From Herbiconiux gentiana (GTDB lineage: Bacteria > Actinomycetota > Actinomycetes > Actinomycetales > Microbacteriaceae), in assembly GCF_024978135.1 (NCBI RefSeq), contig NZ_JANTEZ010000005.1, positions 62,001 through 126,000 of the forward strand: a stretch of DNA of 64,000 bases, written 5' to 3'. A model generated the notes under the pieces. That model was not told the DNA's origin. It ran no database searches and saw only the letters and a program-made list of their open reading frames with translations. Shown one piece after another: positions 42,589 to 50,039 of the stretch (its first letter is position 1; each line of letters opens with the position of its first letter). A program made the translations under genes and the position numbers.

Positions 42589-42782
42589 CGCGGGCAGATC
42601 ATAACTGGTGGTCGCTCGCGTACCGAATGCGAGAGCAGGCAGGGTCTTTCGCCAGTTCGGTGCACGTCAGTGTGACGGGCCAGCCCATGCCGGATCGTCT
42701 GCCACCGCAGGGGGCACACTAAGCGAGACTGGGAGGGGCCCGCGAACGGATGCGCGGCCCCCACGACCCGAGGAGCCCCACC

Positions 42783-43757
42783 ATGACCGACGCGACGACC
42801 GTGACGAACGACGACGTGGTGGTGTTCCTGCCGAGAGGGGGTGGGCGGGCATCCGCTGATCGCGAAGCGACGCCGGAGCCGGGATCCACTACGCCGACGG
42901 CGACGCCGGAACCGACCCCCACCCCTGCCCTCGAGCCCGTGCCGCAGGCGGAGGCCGTGGTGAACGTCGCCGACCTCGCCGTGACGCGCGGCGACGGGGT
43001 GTTCGAGTCGATCGGCGTCGTGGGCGGGCGGCTGCTCGAGCTGCCCCGCCACCTCGCCCGCCTAGCGCACTCGGCCGAGCTGCTCGAGCTTCCGGCGCCC
43101 GATCTCGACGCCTTCGAGCAGGCGGTCCACGCGGCCCTCGCCGCGCACGAGGCGGCGCCCGAGCTGCTCGTGAAGCTGTTCCACAGCCGCGGAGTCGAGA
43201 CACCGGCCCACACCATCGACGGGCCGACCGGGTGGGTGCAGGTGCTCTCGGGCGCCGACCACTCGGCCGCCCGGCGTGAGGGCGTGCGCGTCGTGCTGCT
43301 GGATCGCGGCTACCGCAGCGACATCGCGCAGACCGCGCCGTGGCTGCTGCAGGGCGCCAAGACCCTGTCGTACGCGCTGAACAAGGCGGCCCTCCGTGAG
43401 GCGGCCCGGCGCGACGCCGACGACGTGGTGTTCGTCTCGACCGACGGCGTGCTGCTGGAGGGCCCGACGGCGAACGTGGTGGTGCGCCACGGGGACGTGT
43501 TCCGCACGCCGCGCACCGACCTGGGCATCCTCGCCGGAACCACGCAGGCCGCCTTCTTCGACACCGTGCGCGCCCGCGGGCTCACGGCCGAGGAGGCCGT
43601 GCTGACGCCCGACGACCTGACGACCGCGGACGCGGCCTGGCTCTGCTCGAGCGGACGCCTGCTCGCGCCCATCCGCTCGGTCGACGGCGCGCCGCTGCCG
43701 GTCGACGCCCCCTTCACCGCGGGCGTGCTCGCGGAGGCCTTCGGCCTCCCCGCCTGA
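42783..43757 (+). CDS. Class IV PLP enzyme (aminodeoxychorismate lyase / branched-chain aminotransferase family)
   Basis: A 324-residue fold-type IV PLP protein. The PLP lysine lies in GAKTLSYALNKAALREA, and EGPTANVVVRHGDVFRTPRTDLGILAGTTQ is the phosphate-binding region. An N-terminal Pro/Thr repeat insert (TPEPGSTTPTATPEPTPTP) is unusual. Its close relatives are called 4-amino-4-deoxychorismate lyases (folate route), but transaminase activity is common in this family. GAGGAG precedes the ATG. Because no methionine-salvage aminotransferase is present otherwise, it is one candidate for that step, speculatively. Confidence 0.8.
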   Translation: MTDATTVTNDDVVVFLPRGGGRASADREATPEPGSTTPTATPEPTPTPALEPVPQAEAVVNVADLAVTRGDGVFESIGVVGGRLLELPRHLARLAHSAELLELPAPDLDAFEQAVHAALAAHEAAPELLVKLFHSRGVETPAHTIDGPTGWVQVLSGADHSAARREGVRVVLLDRGYRSDIAQTAPWLLQGAKTLSYALNKAALREAARRDADDVVFVSTDGVLLEGPTANVVVRHGDVFRTPRTDLGILAGTTQAAFFDTVRARGLTAEEAVLTPDDLTTADAAWLCSSGRLLAPIRSVDGAPLPVDAPFTAGVLAEAFGLPA

Positions 43758-43810
43758 CGGCCGGCGCGGCAGTGGGGCTGACGCGGCCCGCAAAAAACGA
43801 ACGACGAACG

Positions 43811-43848
43811 CCGACACGGCCCTCCCCCGGAGGGAAGGGCCGTGTCGG
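43811..43848. terminator. 13-bp perfect inverted repeat between convergent genes
   Basis: CCGACACGGCCCT (43811-43823) and its inverse (43836-43848) with a 12-base loop, between the class IV PLP gene and the YeaQ-type gene. A typical strong GC hairpin terminator, usable from both sides. Confidence 0.7.
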
Positions 43849-43863
43849 TGGTGCGATGCGCGA

Positions 43864-44142
43864 CTAGCGGCGCGCGGTGCTGCGGCCGGCGAAGCGGGTC
43901 CAGATCAGCAGCACGATGATGGCGCCGATGATCGAGCCGATGATGCCGGCGGGCTGGAAGAAGCCGTCCATCGGGTCGTGCTGGAAGATCAGGAAGCCGA
44001 GGAAGCCACCGACGAACGAGCCGATGACACCCAGCAGGATGGTCATGGGGATAGAGATGTTCTGCCGACCGGGAACGATCAGGCGGGCCAGGGCACCGGC
44101 GATGAGGCCGATGACGAGAAGGCTGATGATGAGTCCGAGCAT
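43864..44142 (-). CDS. GlsB/YeaQ/YmgE-type stress membrane protein
   Basis: A 92-residue protein with three hydrophobic segments: LGLIISLLVIGLIAGALARLIVPG, then ILLGVIGSFVGGFLG and GIIGSIIGAIIVLLIW. This is the transglycosylase-associated GlsB/YeaQ family, small membrane proteins linked with general stress. AAGGAAG stands seven bases before the ATG; the longer open frame upstream overlaps the response regulator. Divergent from a LuxR response regulator, which may control it. Confidence 0.88.
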   Translation of the reverse strand: MLGLIISLLVIGLIAGALARLIVPGRQNISIPMTILLGVIGSFVGGFLGFLIFQHDPMDGFFQPAGIIGSIIGAIIVLLIWTRFAGRSTARR

Positions 44143-44216
44143 GATGTCTTCCTTCGTTCGTGCGCCCGGTTCTGAGCGGCTCCGTTCAGCGAACCACCCG
44201 GCGAGGTGGTCCGGGA

Positions 44217-44230
44217 CACCCCTAGGGGTG
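44217..44230. promoter_or_regulatory. Perfect 14-bp palindrome CACCCCTAGGGGTG
   Basis: A perfect dyad between the divergent YeaQ and response regulator genes, 24 bases before the TAGGTT box of the regulator. Its position just upstream of the promoter suggests a binding site for the LuxR-type regulator itself. Confidence 0.5.
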
Positions 44231-44253
44231 GTCTTCCGACGGCGAGGCGGGAG

Positions 44254-44259
44254 TAGGTT
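44254..44259 (+). promoter_or_regulatory. -10 box of a leaderless promoter (TAGGTT)
   Basis: TAGGTT lies seven bases before the GTG at 44267 and decides this start for the response regulator. AGGAAG between them would be part of a very short leader at most. Confidence 0.55.
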
Positions 44260-44266
44260 CAGGAAG

Positions 44267-44938
44267 GTGACCGAGACGCCGAAGCAGCCCATCCGTGTGG
44301 CCCTCGTCGACGACTACGACGTGGTGCTCACGGGCCTCGCCCACATGTTCGACCGGTACCGCGACCGCATCGTCATCTGCGAGATCGACGCGAACGCCGA
44401 GCTCAGCGACGAGGTCGACATCGTGCTCTACGACTCCTTCGCCCAGCCCGAGTCCGACCGGCAGGAGCTGGCCGGGCTGGTGAAGAACCCGCGGGCCCGG
44501 CGCGTGGTCGTCTACACCTGGAACTTCCAGCCCGAGCTCGTCGAGAGCGCCCGCGCGCAGGGCACTCACGGGTACCTGTCGAAGACGCTGCCGGCGCGGG
44601 AGCTCGTAGCCGCGCTCGAGGCGGTGCACGCGGGCGAGAGCGTGGTCAGCGAGCCGCCGAGCAAGCGGGTCGGCAGCGCCCCCGGCCTCGACTGGCCCGG
44701 CCGGCACGAGGGGTTCACTGAGCGGGAGTCCGAGATCCTCGCCCTGATCACCCAGGGCAAGAGCAACGCCGAGGTCGCCGCGCTCACCTACCTCAGCGTG
44801 AACACGATCAAGTCGTACATCCGCGAGATCTACCGCCGCATCGGGGTCTCGAGCCGCACCCAGGCCGTGCTCTGGGGTGTCGCCCACGGCTTCTCCCCCG
44901 ACCACCACCGCATCGACCACTGGCTCGGCGGCCCCTGA
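44267..44938 (+). CDS. Orphan LuxR-type response regulator with atypical receiver
   Basis: A 223-residue regulator. The receiver has the acidic pair D15-D16 and Asp56 (IVLYDSFAQ), but the usual MP after the phosphorylated Asp is replaced by SFAQ, and the end of the receiver is SKTLPARELVAAL. The C-terminal HTH, residues about 150-205, is a clear LuxR domain (FTERESEILALITQGKSNAEVAALTYLSVNTIKSYI). No sensor kinase is near. Starts at a GTG. Such atypical receivers may work without phosphorylation. Candidate target sites: the palindrome upstream. Confidence 0.88.
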   Translation: MTETPKQPIRVALVDDYDVVLTGLAHMFDRYRDRIVICEIDANAELSDEVDIVLYDSFAQPESDRQELAGLVKNPRARRVVVYTWNFQPELVESARAQGTHGYLSKTLPARELVAALEAVHAGESVVSEPPSKRVGSAPGLDWPGRHEGFTERESEILALITQGKSNAEVAALTYLSVNTIKSYIREIYRRIGVSSRTQAVLWGVAHGFSPDHHRIDHWLGGP

Positions 44939-44963
44939 CTCGCGCCCTCGTCTGAGGGCTCTC

Positions 44964-45015
44964 GGGTCGCGCAAAAGCCGCTCTGGGAGCCCGCGAAGGT
45001 GACTTTGCGCGACCC
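44964..45015. terminator. 12-bp perfect inverted repeat between convergent genes
   Basis: GGGTCGCGCAAA (44964-44975) and its inverse (45004-45015) enclose 28 bases with an inner GCTC/GAGC stem. It stands between the response regulator and mtnB. It probably terminates both the regulator and the mtn operon. Confidence 0.65.
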
Positions 45016-45027
45016 CGGGCGCGCGGG

Positions 45028-45705
45028 TCAGCGGGTCGCGAGCGCGATCTGCAGCAGCGCCTCGGTGAGCTCGAGGTGCCAGCGCGCCTGGCGCAGGTCG
45101 GCGCCCCAGGCGTAGATGCCGTGCGAGGCGACGATCAGCGCCGGCACCTCCGCGACACCGTCGGCGGCCGGGCGGTAGACGCGCTCGAAGTCGTCACCGA
45201 GCACCCGCATGTCCTGGTGGTTCTGCACGACGGGGATGACCACCCGCTCCCCGTGCGCGGAGTGACCGATGCCCTTCAGCATCTCGAGGTCCTCGAGCTC
45301 GACACCCTCGGGCCAGCGGTGGCCGGCCCGCACCGCCGCGAGCGCGTGCACGTGGATGCCGGCCCCCGCCCCGGTCACCGCCGCAATCCGGGCGTGCAGC
45401 CCCGCCTCGGCGGAGGGCTTCCGCGCGAGGCCGAGCGACGTGGTCAAAGAAGCCGAGACCGGGTCCGCGGCCCACTCCCCGAGCTCGTCCACGACCACGA
45501 TGTCCGAGGCGCCGAGCTCCCCCTTGTCGAGCCCCGAGGCCGTCACGGCGAGCCTCAGCGGAGAACGATCGAGCGTCACCGACAGATTGCCGGCGGTCCC
45601 GGGCATCCACCCGCGGGCCGCGAACCGGGCCGACTCGGCAGCGAGCGCACCGCCGGCGGTCCGCAGGGATTCAGCGTTCAGGCCAGGCAGCGAGACCCCA
45701 CTCAC
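45028..45705 (-). CDS. mtnB: Methylthioribulose-1-phosphate dehydratase
   Basis: A 225-residue class II aldolase-fold enzyme. TAGNLSV and LAVTASGLDKGEL occur near the start, zinc ligands are in GIHVHALAAV and SHGIYAWG, and the motif EDLEMLKGIGHSAHG is typical of MtnB. It removes water from methylthioribulose-1-phosphate to give the diketo compound used by MtnC. The GTG start overlaps the mtnC stop by four bases. Last gene of mtnA-mtnK-mtnC-mtnB; a hairpin follows. Confidence 0.9.
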   Translation of the reverse strand: MSGVSLPGLNAESLRTAGGALAAESARFAARGWMPGTAGNLSVTLDRSPLRLAVTASGLDKGELGASDIVVVDELGEWAADPVSASLTTSLGLARKPSAEAGLHARIAAVTGAGAGIHVHALAAVRAGHRWPEGVELEDLEMLKGIGHSAHGERVVIPVVQNHQDMRVLGDDFERVYRPAADGVAEVPALIVASHGIYAWGADLRQARWHLELTEALLQIALATR

Positions 45706-46451
45706 GGCGCCACGACCTCCACCTCGTCGAACGACCCTACGACGGCCGCCGCGCCGAAGTCCGCCTCGAAGAACGGCTCCCCCTCGCGCGAGAAGGCGAC
45801 GACCTGCCAGCCGGCCTCGAGCGCCGCCGCGACCTCGCCGGGGTTGTCGGTGAAGAACACCAGCTCCTCGGCCGGGATGCCGAGGGAGGACGCGATCGCG
45901 TCGTACGACGCGGACTCCTTCTTCGGCCCGGCCTTGATCGTGTCGAAGTAGTCGGTGATCAGCGACGTCAGGTCGCCCGAGGGCGAGTGCCGGAACCACG
46001 GCACCTGCGAGGCCACCGATCCCGACGAGAACACGGCGAGCGCGACACCGTGCTCGTGCCAGTCCCGCAGCTTCGGGATGACGTCGTCGAAGAAGTGCGA
46101 CGAGATCTCGTCGCGTGCGAAGCCCTCGGCCCAGATCTGGCCCTGGATGGTCTTGAGCGGCGTCGCCTTGACGTCCTGCTCCATCCACTCGTGCAGCACG
46201 GCGACCACGGCGTCGGTCGTGGCGTCGGCGGGCAGCGAGGCGTCGCGGATGACCTGCGAGCGCGCCTCGGCGATGGCCGCGTCGTCGGCGTGCTCGTCGA
46301 TCCAGGCGGCGAGCCGGGGCCGGGCGTAGTCGTAGAGGTCGCCGAGGATGAACCCGGCCGCACTCGTGGTGCCCTCCAGGTCGACGACGAGGCAGCGTGC
46401 CGTCACCATCAGCGGGTCGGGGGTGGGGGCCGGCGGGTTCTCGATCGTCAC
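45702..46451 (-). CDS. mtnC: Acireductone synthase (enolase-phosphatase E1)
   Basis: A 249-residue HAD-fold enzyme with the family start CLVVDLEGTTS (Asp24, Glu26), VFSSGSVASQVPWF in the middle and VFFTDNPGEVAAALEAGW near the end. It enolises and dephosphorylates 2,3-diketo-5-methylthiopentyl-1-phosphate to acireductone, the substrate of MtnD. The start is a GTG behind AAGGA; an in-frame ATG at residue 15 would also give a full domain. 62 bases after mtnK and overlapping mtnB. Confidence 0.92.
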   Translation of the reverse strand: MTIENPPAPTPDPLMVTARCLVVDLEGTTSAAGFILGDLYDYARPRLAAWIDEHADDAAIAEARSQVIRDASLPADATTDAVVAVLHEWMEQDVKATPLKTIQGQIWAEGFARDEISSHFFDDVIPKLRDWHEHGVALAVFSSGSVASQVPWFRHSPSGDLTSLITDYFDTIKAGPKKESASYDAIASSLGIPAEELVFFTDNPGEVAAALEAGWQVVAFSREGEPFFEADFGAAAVVGSFDEVEVVAP

Positions 46452-46513
46452 GGTCGTTCCTTCGCGTCAGGGTTCAGGGGGTGGGTGGGCGCCGCAGGCG
46501 CGACGGCGGGGGT

Positions 46514-47680
46514 TCAGGATGCGGGCAGCGCCTCGCCGGTGAGCACGTGATGCCGGGCCGCGTCGAACAGACGGATCGACGCCTCGCCCAGCACGTCCCC
46601 GGGCAGCGACTCGATGTCGGCGGCGTGCGAGAAGCCGACCGCCCGGCGCATCCCCTCGACCCCGGCGAAGCGCCAGGCGTCGCGCGAGATGGCGGCCAGC
46701 GACGGCGAGGGAGCGGAGGCGCCGGCCGCGTCCCAGACCTCGGCGAACGCGTCCCAGCTGGTGTCGATCGCCGAGCGGCGCGCCGCGGCGAGCGCCGGCT
46801 GCCCCACGGCGTCGGCGGCGATCGCGGCGAGCTCGAGGTTCGCCCAGAACAACCCGAGGTCCATGCCGATCGGGCCGACGAAGCTGAACTCGGGGTCGAA
46901 CACGACCACGCGCTGCGCTCCGGCGGGGCGCCCGATCATCACCGATCCGCTGTGCAGATCGCCGTGGATCAGCGCCTCGTGCCGCGTCTCGAAGTCGTGC
47001 CGGATCGAGGCGACGGCCCCGCGCATCCGCTCGTCGACGTAGAGCGCGGCGACGCGCTCGTCGAGCGCCGGGTGCCAGTGGTTGTGCTCGTGCTGTCGGT
47101 AGGGCTCGTCGAGCACGACGTCGAGCGTCATGCGGCAGAGCTCGGGGTTGGCGGCCAGCTCGACGAGCTCGGCGTGGGCGGCCGGGCCGAGTGCCGAGAC
47201 GGAGGTCGAGGCGGCCAGTTCGCCGACGAAGCGGCCGACCACCTCGCCCAGCTGCGCGTAGTCGATCCCGACGGCGTCGGCGCCCGAGACGACCTGGCGC
47301 ACGAGGGCGTCGCGCAGCACGTCGAGGGCGCTGAGGTCCTCCATCACCAGCACGTAGCGCTCGGGGTCGAACGCCACGATCACAGGGATCGACTCGGGCA
47401 CCCGCTCGGCGAGCAGCCCGTAGGTGCGGGCTTCCGAGGCGATGCGCCCCGGGTCGACCGGCCACTCGGGCCCGACGACCTGCACCCACGGCGGGGCCTG
47501 CTTCACGGCCAGGCTGCCGAGCGGGCCGCGGGCGATGAAGACGCGGTTCATGTTGCCGGCGGTCACCTCGTCGACGCGCACCTCGGCCGGTGAGGCGGCG
47601 ACCCGCCCGAGCAGCCCGGCGCCCGCGAGGTAGGCCACCACGTCGTCGCGCCCGACGAGCAGCTCGTAGGGCGCGTTCAT
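46514..47680 (-). CDS. mtnK: Methylthioribose kinase (operon copy)
   Basis: A 388-residue kinase paralogous to the one at 38901-40142: VDEVTAGNMNRVFIA, SLAVKQAPPWVQ, the catalytic LIHGDLHSGSVMIG and the metal motif FDPEFSFVGPIGMDLGLFWANL. It makes methylthioribose-1-phosphate for MtnA, whose gene overlaps its start by four bases. The DPE motif is canonical here. The two copies differ along their whole length, so they are not a recent duplication. Confidence 0.92.
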   Translation of the reverse strand: MNAPYELLVGRDDVVAYLAGAGLLGRVAASPAEVRVDEVTAGNMNRVFIARGPLGSLAVKQAPPWVQVVGPEWPVDPGRIASEARTYGLLAERVPESIPVIVAFDPERYVLVMEDLSALDVLRDALVRQVVSGADAVGIDYAQLGEVVGRFVGELAASTSVSALGPAAHAELVELAANPELCRMTLDVVLDEPYRQHEHNHWHPALDERVAALYVDERMRGAVASIRHDFETRHEALIHGDLHSGSVMIGRPAGAQRVVVFDPEFSFVGPIGMDLGLFWANLELAAIAADAVGQPALAAARRSAIDTSWDAFAEVWDAAGASAPSPSLAAISRDAWRFAGVEGMRRAVGFSHAADIESLPGDVLGEASIRLFDAARHHVLTGEALPAS

Positions 47681-48816
47681 CGCGCACCGCCGGCGATCGA
47701 GCCCGACCCGGCCGCAGCCGACGACGCGCCTGCGTCAGCAGCGCCCGTCGCGTAGTACTCCCCCACCCGCGACGGCTCGAACGCCCCCCGGTCGGTGACG
47801 ATCCGGCTGACGAACCGCGCCGGCGTCACGTCGAACGCCGGGTACCAGGCGTCGGTCACGAGAGCGGATGCCGTGCGGCGCCCGAGCGTGTACAGCACCT
47901 CCGCGGGGTCGCGCTCCTCCACCACGATGTCGGCGGCCGTGGGCGCCTGGGCATCCGGAGCCTGCACCAGCGCGTAGAACGGCACCCCGAACGCCGAGGC
48001 GGCGACCGCGAGGCCGAGCGTGCCCACCTTGTTCACGACGCTGCCGTCGAGCGACACCCGGTCGGCCGCCGTGACGAGCGCGTCGATCGGCCCGAGCGTC
48101 GAGCCGGGCGCCAGCGCGGCGGCGCCCATGCCATCGGTGATCAGCGTGACGTGCTCGCCGAACTCGGCGAGGGTGTGCGAGGTCAGTCTGGCGCCCTGCA
48201 GGTACGGGCGCGTCTCGGTGGCGACCCAGTCGAAGCGCTTGCCGGCCTGGCGGGCGGCGCGCACGAATTCGATCAGGTAGGTGTCCATCCAGCAGTGGGT
48301 CAGGATGCGCGCGCCGTCGGGCAGCAGCTCCGCCGTCGCGACTCCGAGCCGTCGGCTGCGGTCGCGGTAGCTCTGCGCGCCGCTCCGGGCGCTCTCGACG
48401 GCGGCCTCGACGAGCGCGGCGGTGGCGCGGGCGTCGTCGGCTCCGGATGCGCGAGCCGCCGCCAGCGCCACGTCGACGTCGCCCAGCACCCGGTGCACGG
48501 CCTCGCGGGGGTGACCGTTGGTGGGGCGGGCGGTCTCGAGCGCGAGCCCCGCCACGCGCATCCGCTCGCGCGCCGCCTCGGGCCGGAGACCGGCCACCTG
48601 CAGCGCGGTCAGCTCGAGCCCGGCGTAGGCCGCGAACAGCGGGCCCGAGCTCTGCGTGACCATCGCGCGGATGGCCTCGGCCACCTGCTCGGCGTCTCCG
48701 GCCTCGACCCAGCTCACGGTCTCCGGGAACACCCGCCGGTCGAGGATCTGCGCGACCCCGCCGTCGACCCGCACGGAGTCGTCGAGCACGGGGGTGATCT
48801 CGGTGCTGCTCGTCAT
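47677..48816 (-). CDS. mtnA: Methylthioribose-1-phosphate isomerase (eIF2B-like, divergent)
   Basis: A 379-residue eIF2B/MtnA-fold protein. The catalytic cysteine is in ILTHCWMDTYLIE, where classical MtnA has THCNTG, and the catalytic aspartate is in AADRVSLDGSVVNKVGT. ETRPYLQGARLTSHTLAE is the sugar-phosphate-binding helix. With mtnK, mtnC and mtnB behind it, the isomerase role is secure by context despite the changed motif. ATG at 48816 chosen; a GTG 12 bases upstream is also possible. -10: TATTCT at 48854-48859 on the minus strand. The Ala/Ser/Gly-rich tail is disordered. Confidence 0.88.
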   Translation of the reverse strand: MTSSTEITPVLDDSVRVDGGVAQILDRRVFPETVSWVEAGDAEQVAEAIRAMVTQSSGPLFAAYAGLELTALQVAGLRPEAARERMRVAGLALETARPTNGHPREAVHRVLGDVDVALAAARASGADDARATAALVEAAVESARSGAQSYRDRSRRLGVATAELLPDGARILTHCWMDTYLIEFVRAARQAGKRFDWVATETRPYLQGARLTSHTLAEFGEHVTLITDGMGAAALAPGSTLGPIDALVTAADRVSLDGSVVNKVGTLGLAVAASAFGVPFYALVQAPDAQAPTAADIVVEERDPAEVLYTLGRRTASALVTDAWYPAFDVTPARFVSRIVTDRGAFEPSRVGEYYATGAADAGASSAAAGSGSIAGGAR

Positions 48817-48853
48817 GCTGCTGCCCACTGCCCGTCTCGTCGCCTGCCCCTCG

Positions 48854-48859
48854 AGAATA
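48854..48859 (-). promoter_or_regulatory. -10 box (TATTCT, minus strand) of the mtnAKCB operon
   Basis: TATTCT lies 37 bases before the mtnA ATG. No good -35 is seen, which suggests an activator or an extended contact. Confidence 0.4.
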
Positions 48860-48891
48860 CCGCGACCGCCCGCCCCCTCCCGCGCGCCCGG

Positions 48892-49968
48892 TCAGGCGGC
48901 GAGGAGCGCGGGCAGCTCGGCGAGGGTCTGGGCCGGGGTGTGCGCGTGCGGCGAGAAGCGGATGCGCCCGCCCGGGTGCAGCGTCGTCGTCACCCCGGCG
49001 GCGGCGAGCCGGGTGTGCAGAGCGGCGGCCCGCTCCTCGGGCAGGCCCGCGACAACGATGCCGGCCCGCTCCTCGGACGCCCGGGGAGACAGCAGCGCCA
49101 GCCCGGCGGCGTCGATGGCGGCGATGACGCTCGCGGTGGCCGCCCGCACCCCGTCGGCCACCCGCTCCGGCCCCGCCGCCTCGAACTGCTCGAGGGCGGT
49201 GGCGAACGCCCCGGTGGCGAACGGCGAGAGGCTCGTGACCGAGTAGCGCTCGGCGCCGGGCAGCAGCGGATGCTCGATCCCGTCGTAGGCCGCCGGGTGC
49301 TCGACCCCGGTCCACCCGCCGAGCACGGGCGCGACCTCGTCGAGCCCGCGCGGCGAGAGCGCGAGGAAGCCGGTGCCCCAGCCCGCCCGCAGCCACTTCT
49401 GGCCGCCGACGGCCAGCACGTCGGCCGCCGTCCAGTCGTTGGGCGCGGCCCCGAGGTTCTGGATGCCGTCGACCACGAGCAGCCGGTCGGGGCCGATCAC
49501 CTTTCGGAGCGCTCCGAGATCGGCCCGGTAGCCGGTGCGGAAGTCGACCGCGCTGACCGCCAGCACCCGGGTGGACGGAGTGAGGGCATCGGCCACCCGC
49601 TCGGCGGTGACGTGCAGGGGCGCGGCAGAGCCCGATCCGGGGAGGGGGCGCACGCGCATCCGGCCCGCCTGCTCGGCACGCAGCCACGGGTAGAGGTTGG
49701 CGGGGAACTCGTCGAGGCTCACCAGCACCTCGCCGCGCAGGCCGGCGGCGGCGGTCATGAGGCCCTGCGAGGTGCTCGTGCTGAGCGCGACGCCCTCGGG
49801 CGCGAAGCCGGTCACCCGCGCGACGGCCGCCCGCGCCCGCTCGTCGACCGCGTGCAGCGACGCCGCCGGCTCGCCCCGCCGGGCGGCGGCGAGCAGCTGG
49901 TGCACGGTCGATTCGACCTCCGGCGTCGGGGGCCCGTAGCTCGCATGGTTCAGGTAGCCGGGATTCAC
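48892..49968 (-). CDS. Class V aminotransferase / cysteine-desulfurase-like protein
   Basis: A 358-residue PLP enzyme. The Schiff-base lysine is in AVGGQKWLRAGWG, the aspartate in VVDGIQNLGA, and substrate residues in GRIRFSPHAH. Starts possible: GTG 49995 and GTG 49968; the second is preferred because it opens directly into NPGYLNHASYG, the family start, and has CAGAAT six bases upstream. Located upstream of mtnA on the same strand but separated by 75 bases and the mtnA -10. Substrate unknown; it may act on an amino acid or a sulfur compound. Confidence 0.82.
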   Translation of the reverse strand: MNPGYLNHASYGPPTPEVESTVHQLLAAARRGEPAASLHAVDERARAAVARVTGFAPEGVALSTSTSQGLMTAAAGLRGEVLVSLDEFPANLYPWLRAEQAGRMRVRPLPGSGSAAPLHVTAERVADALTPSTRVLAVSAVDFRTGYRADLGALRKVIGPDRLLVVDGIQNLGAAPNDWTAADVLAVGGQKWLRAGWGTGFLALSPRGLDEVAPVLGGWTGVEHPAAYDGIEHPLLPGAERYSVTSLSPFATGAFATALEQFEAAGPERVADGVRAATASVIAAIDAAGLALLSPRASEERAGIVVAGLPEERAAALHTRLAAAGVTTTLHPGGRIRFSPHAHTPAQTLAELPALLAA

Positions 49969-50039
49969 CCGTCCATTCTGCTGCGCCCACTGCACGATCG
50001 GGTGGGGCCCCTATGCTGTGCATGACGAAGGGGGCCCAG

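Noticed and set aside
42611-42633. Terminator hairpin after the propeller gene (CTCGC/GCGAG)
   Set aside because: Only five paired bases with a nine-base loop; not distinguishable from chance in this composition.
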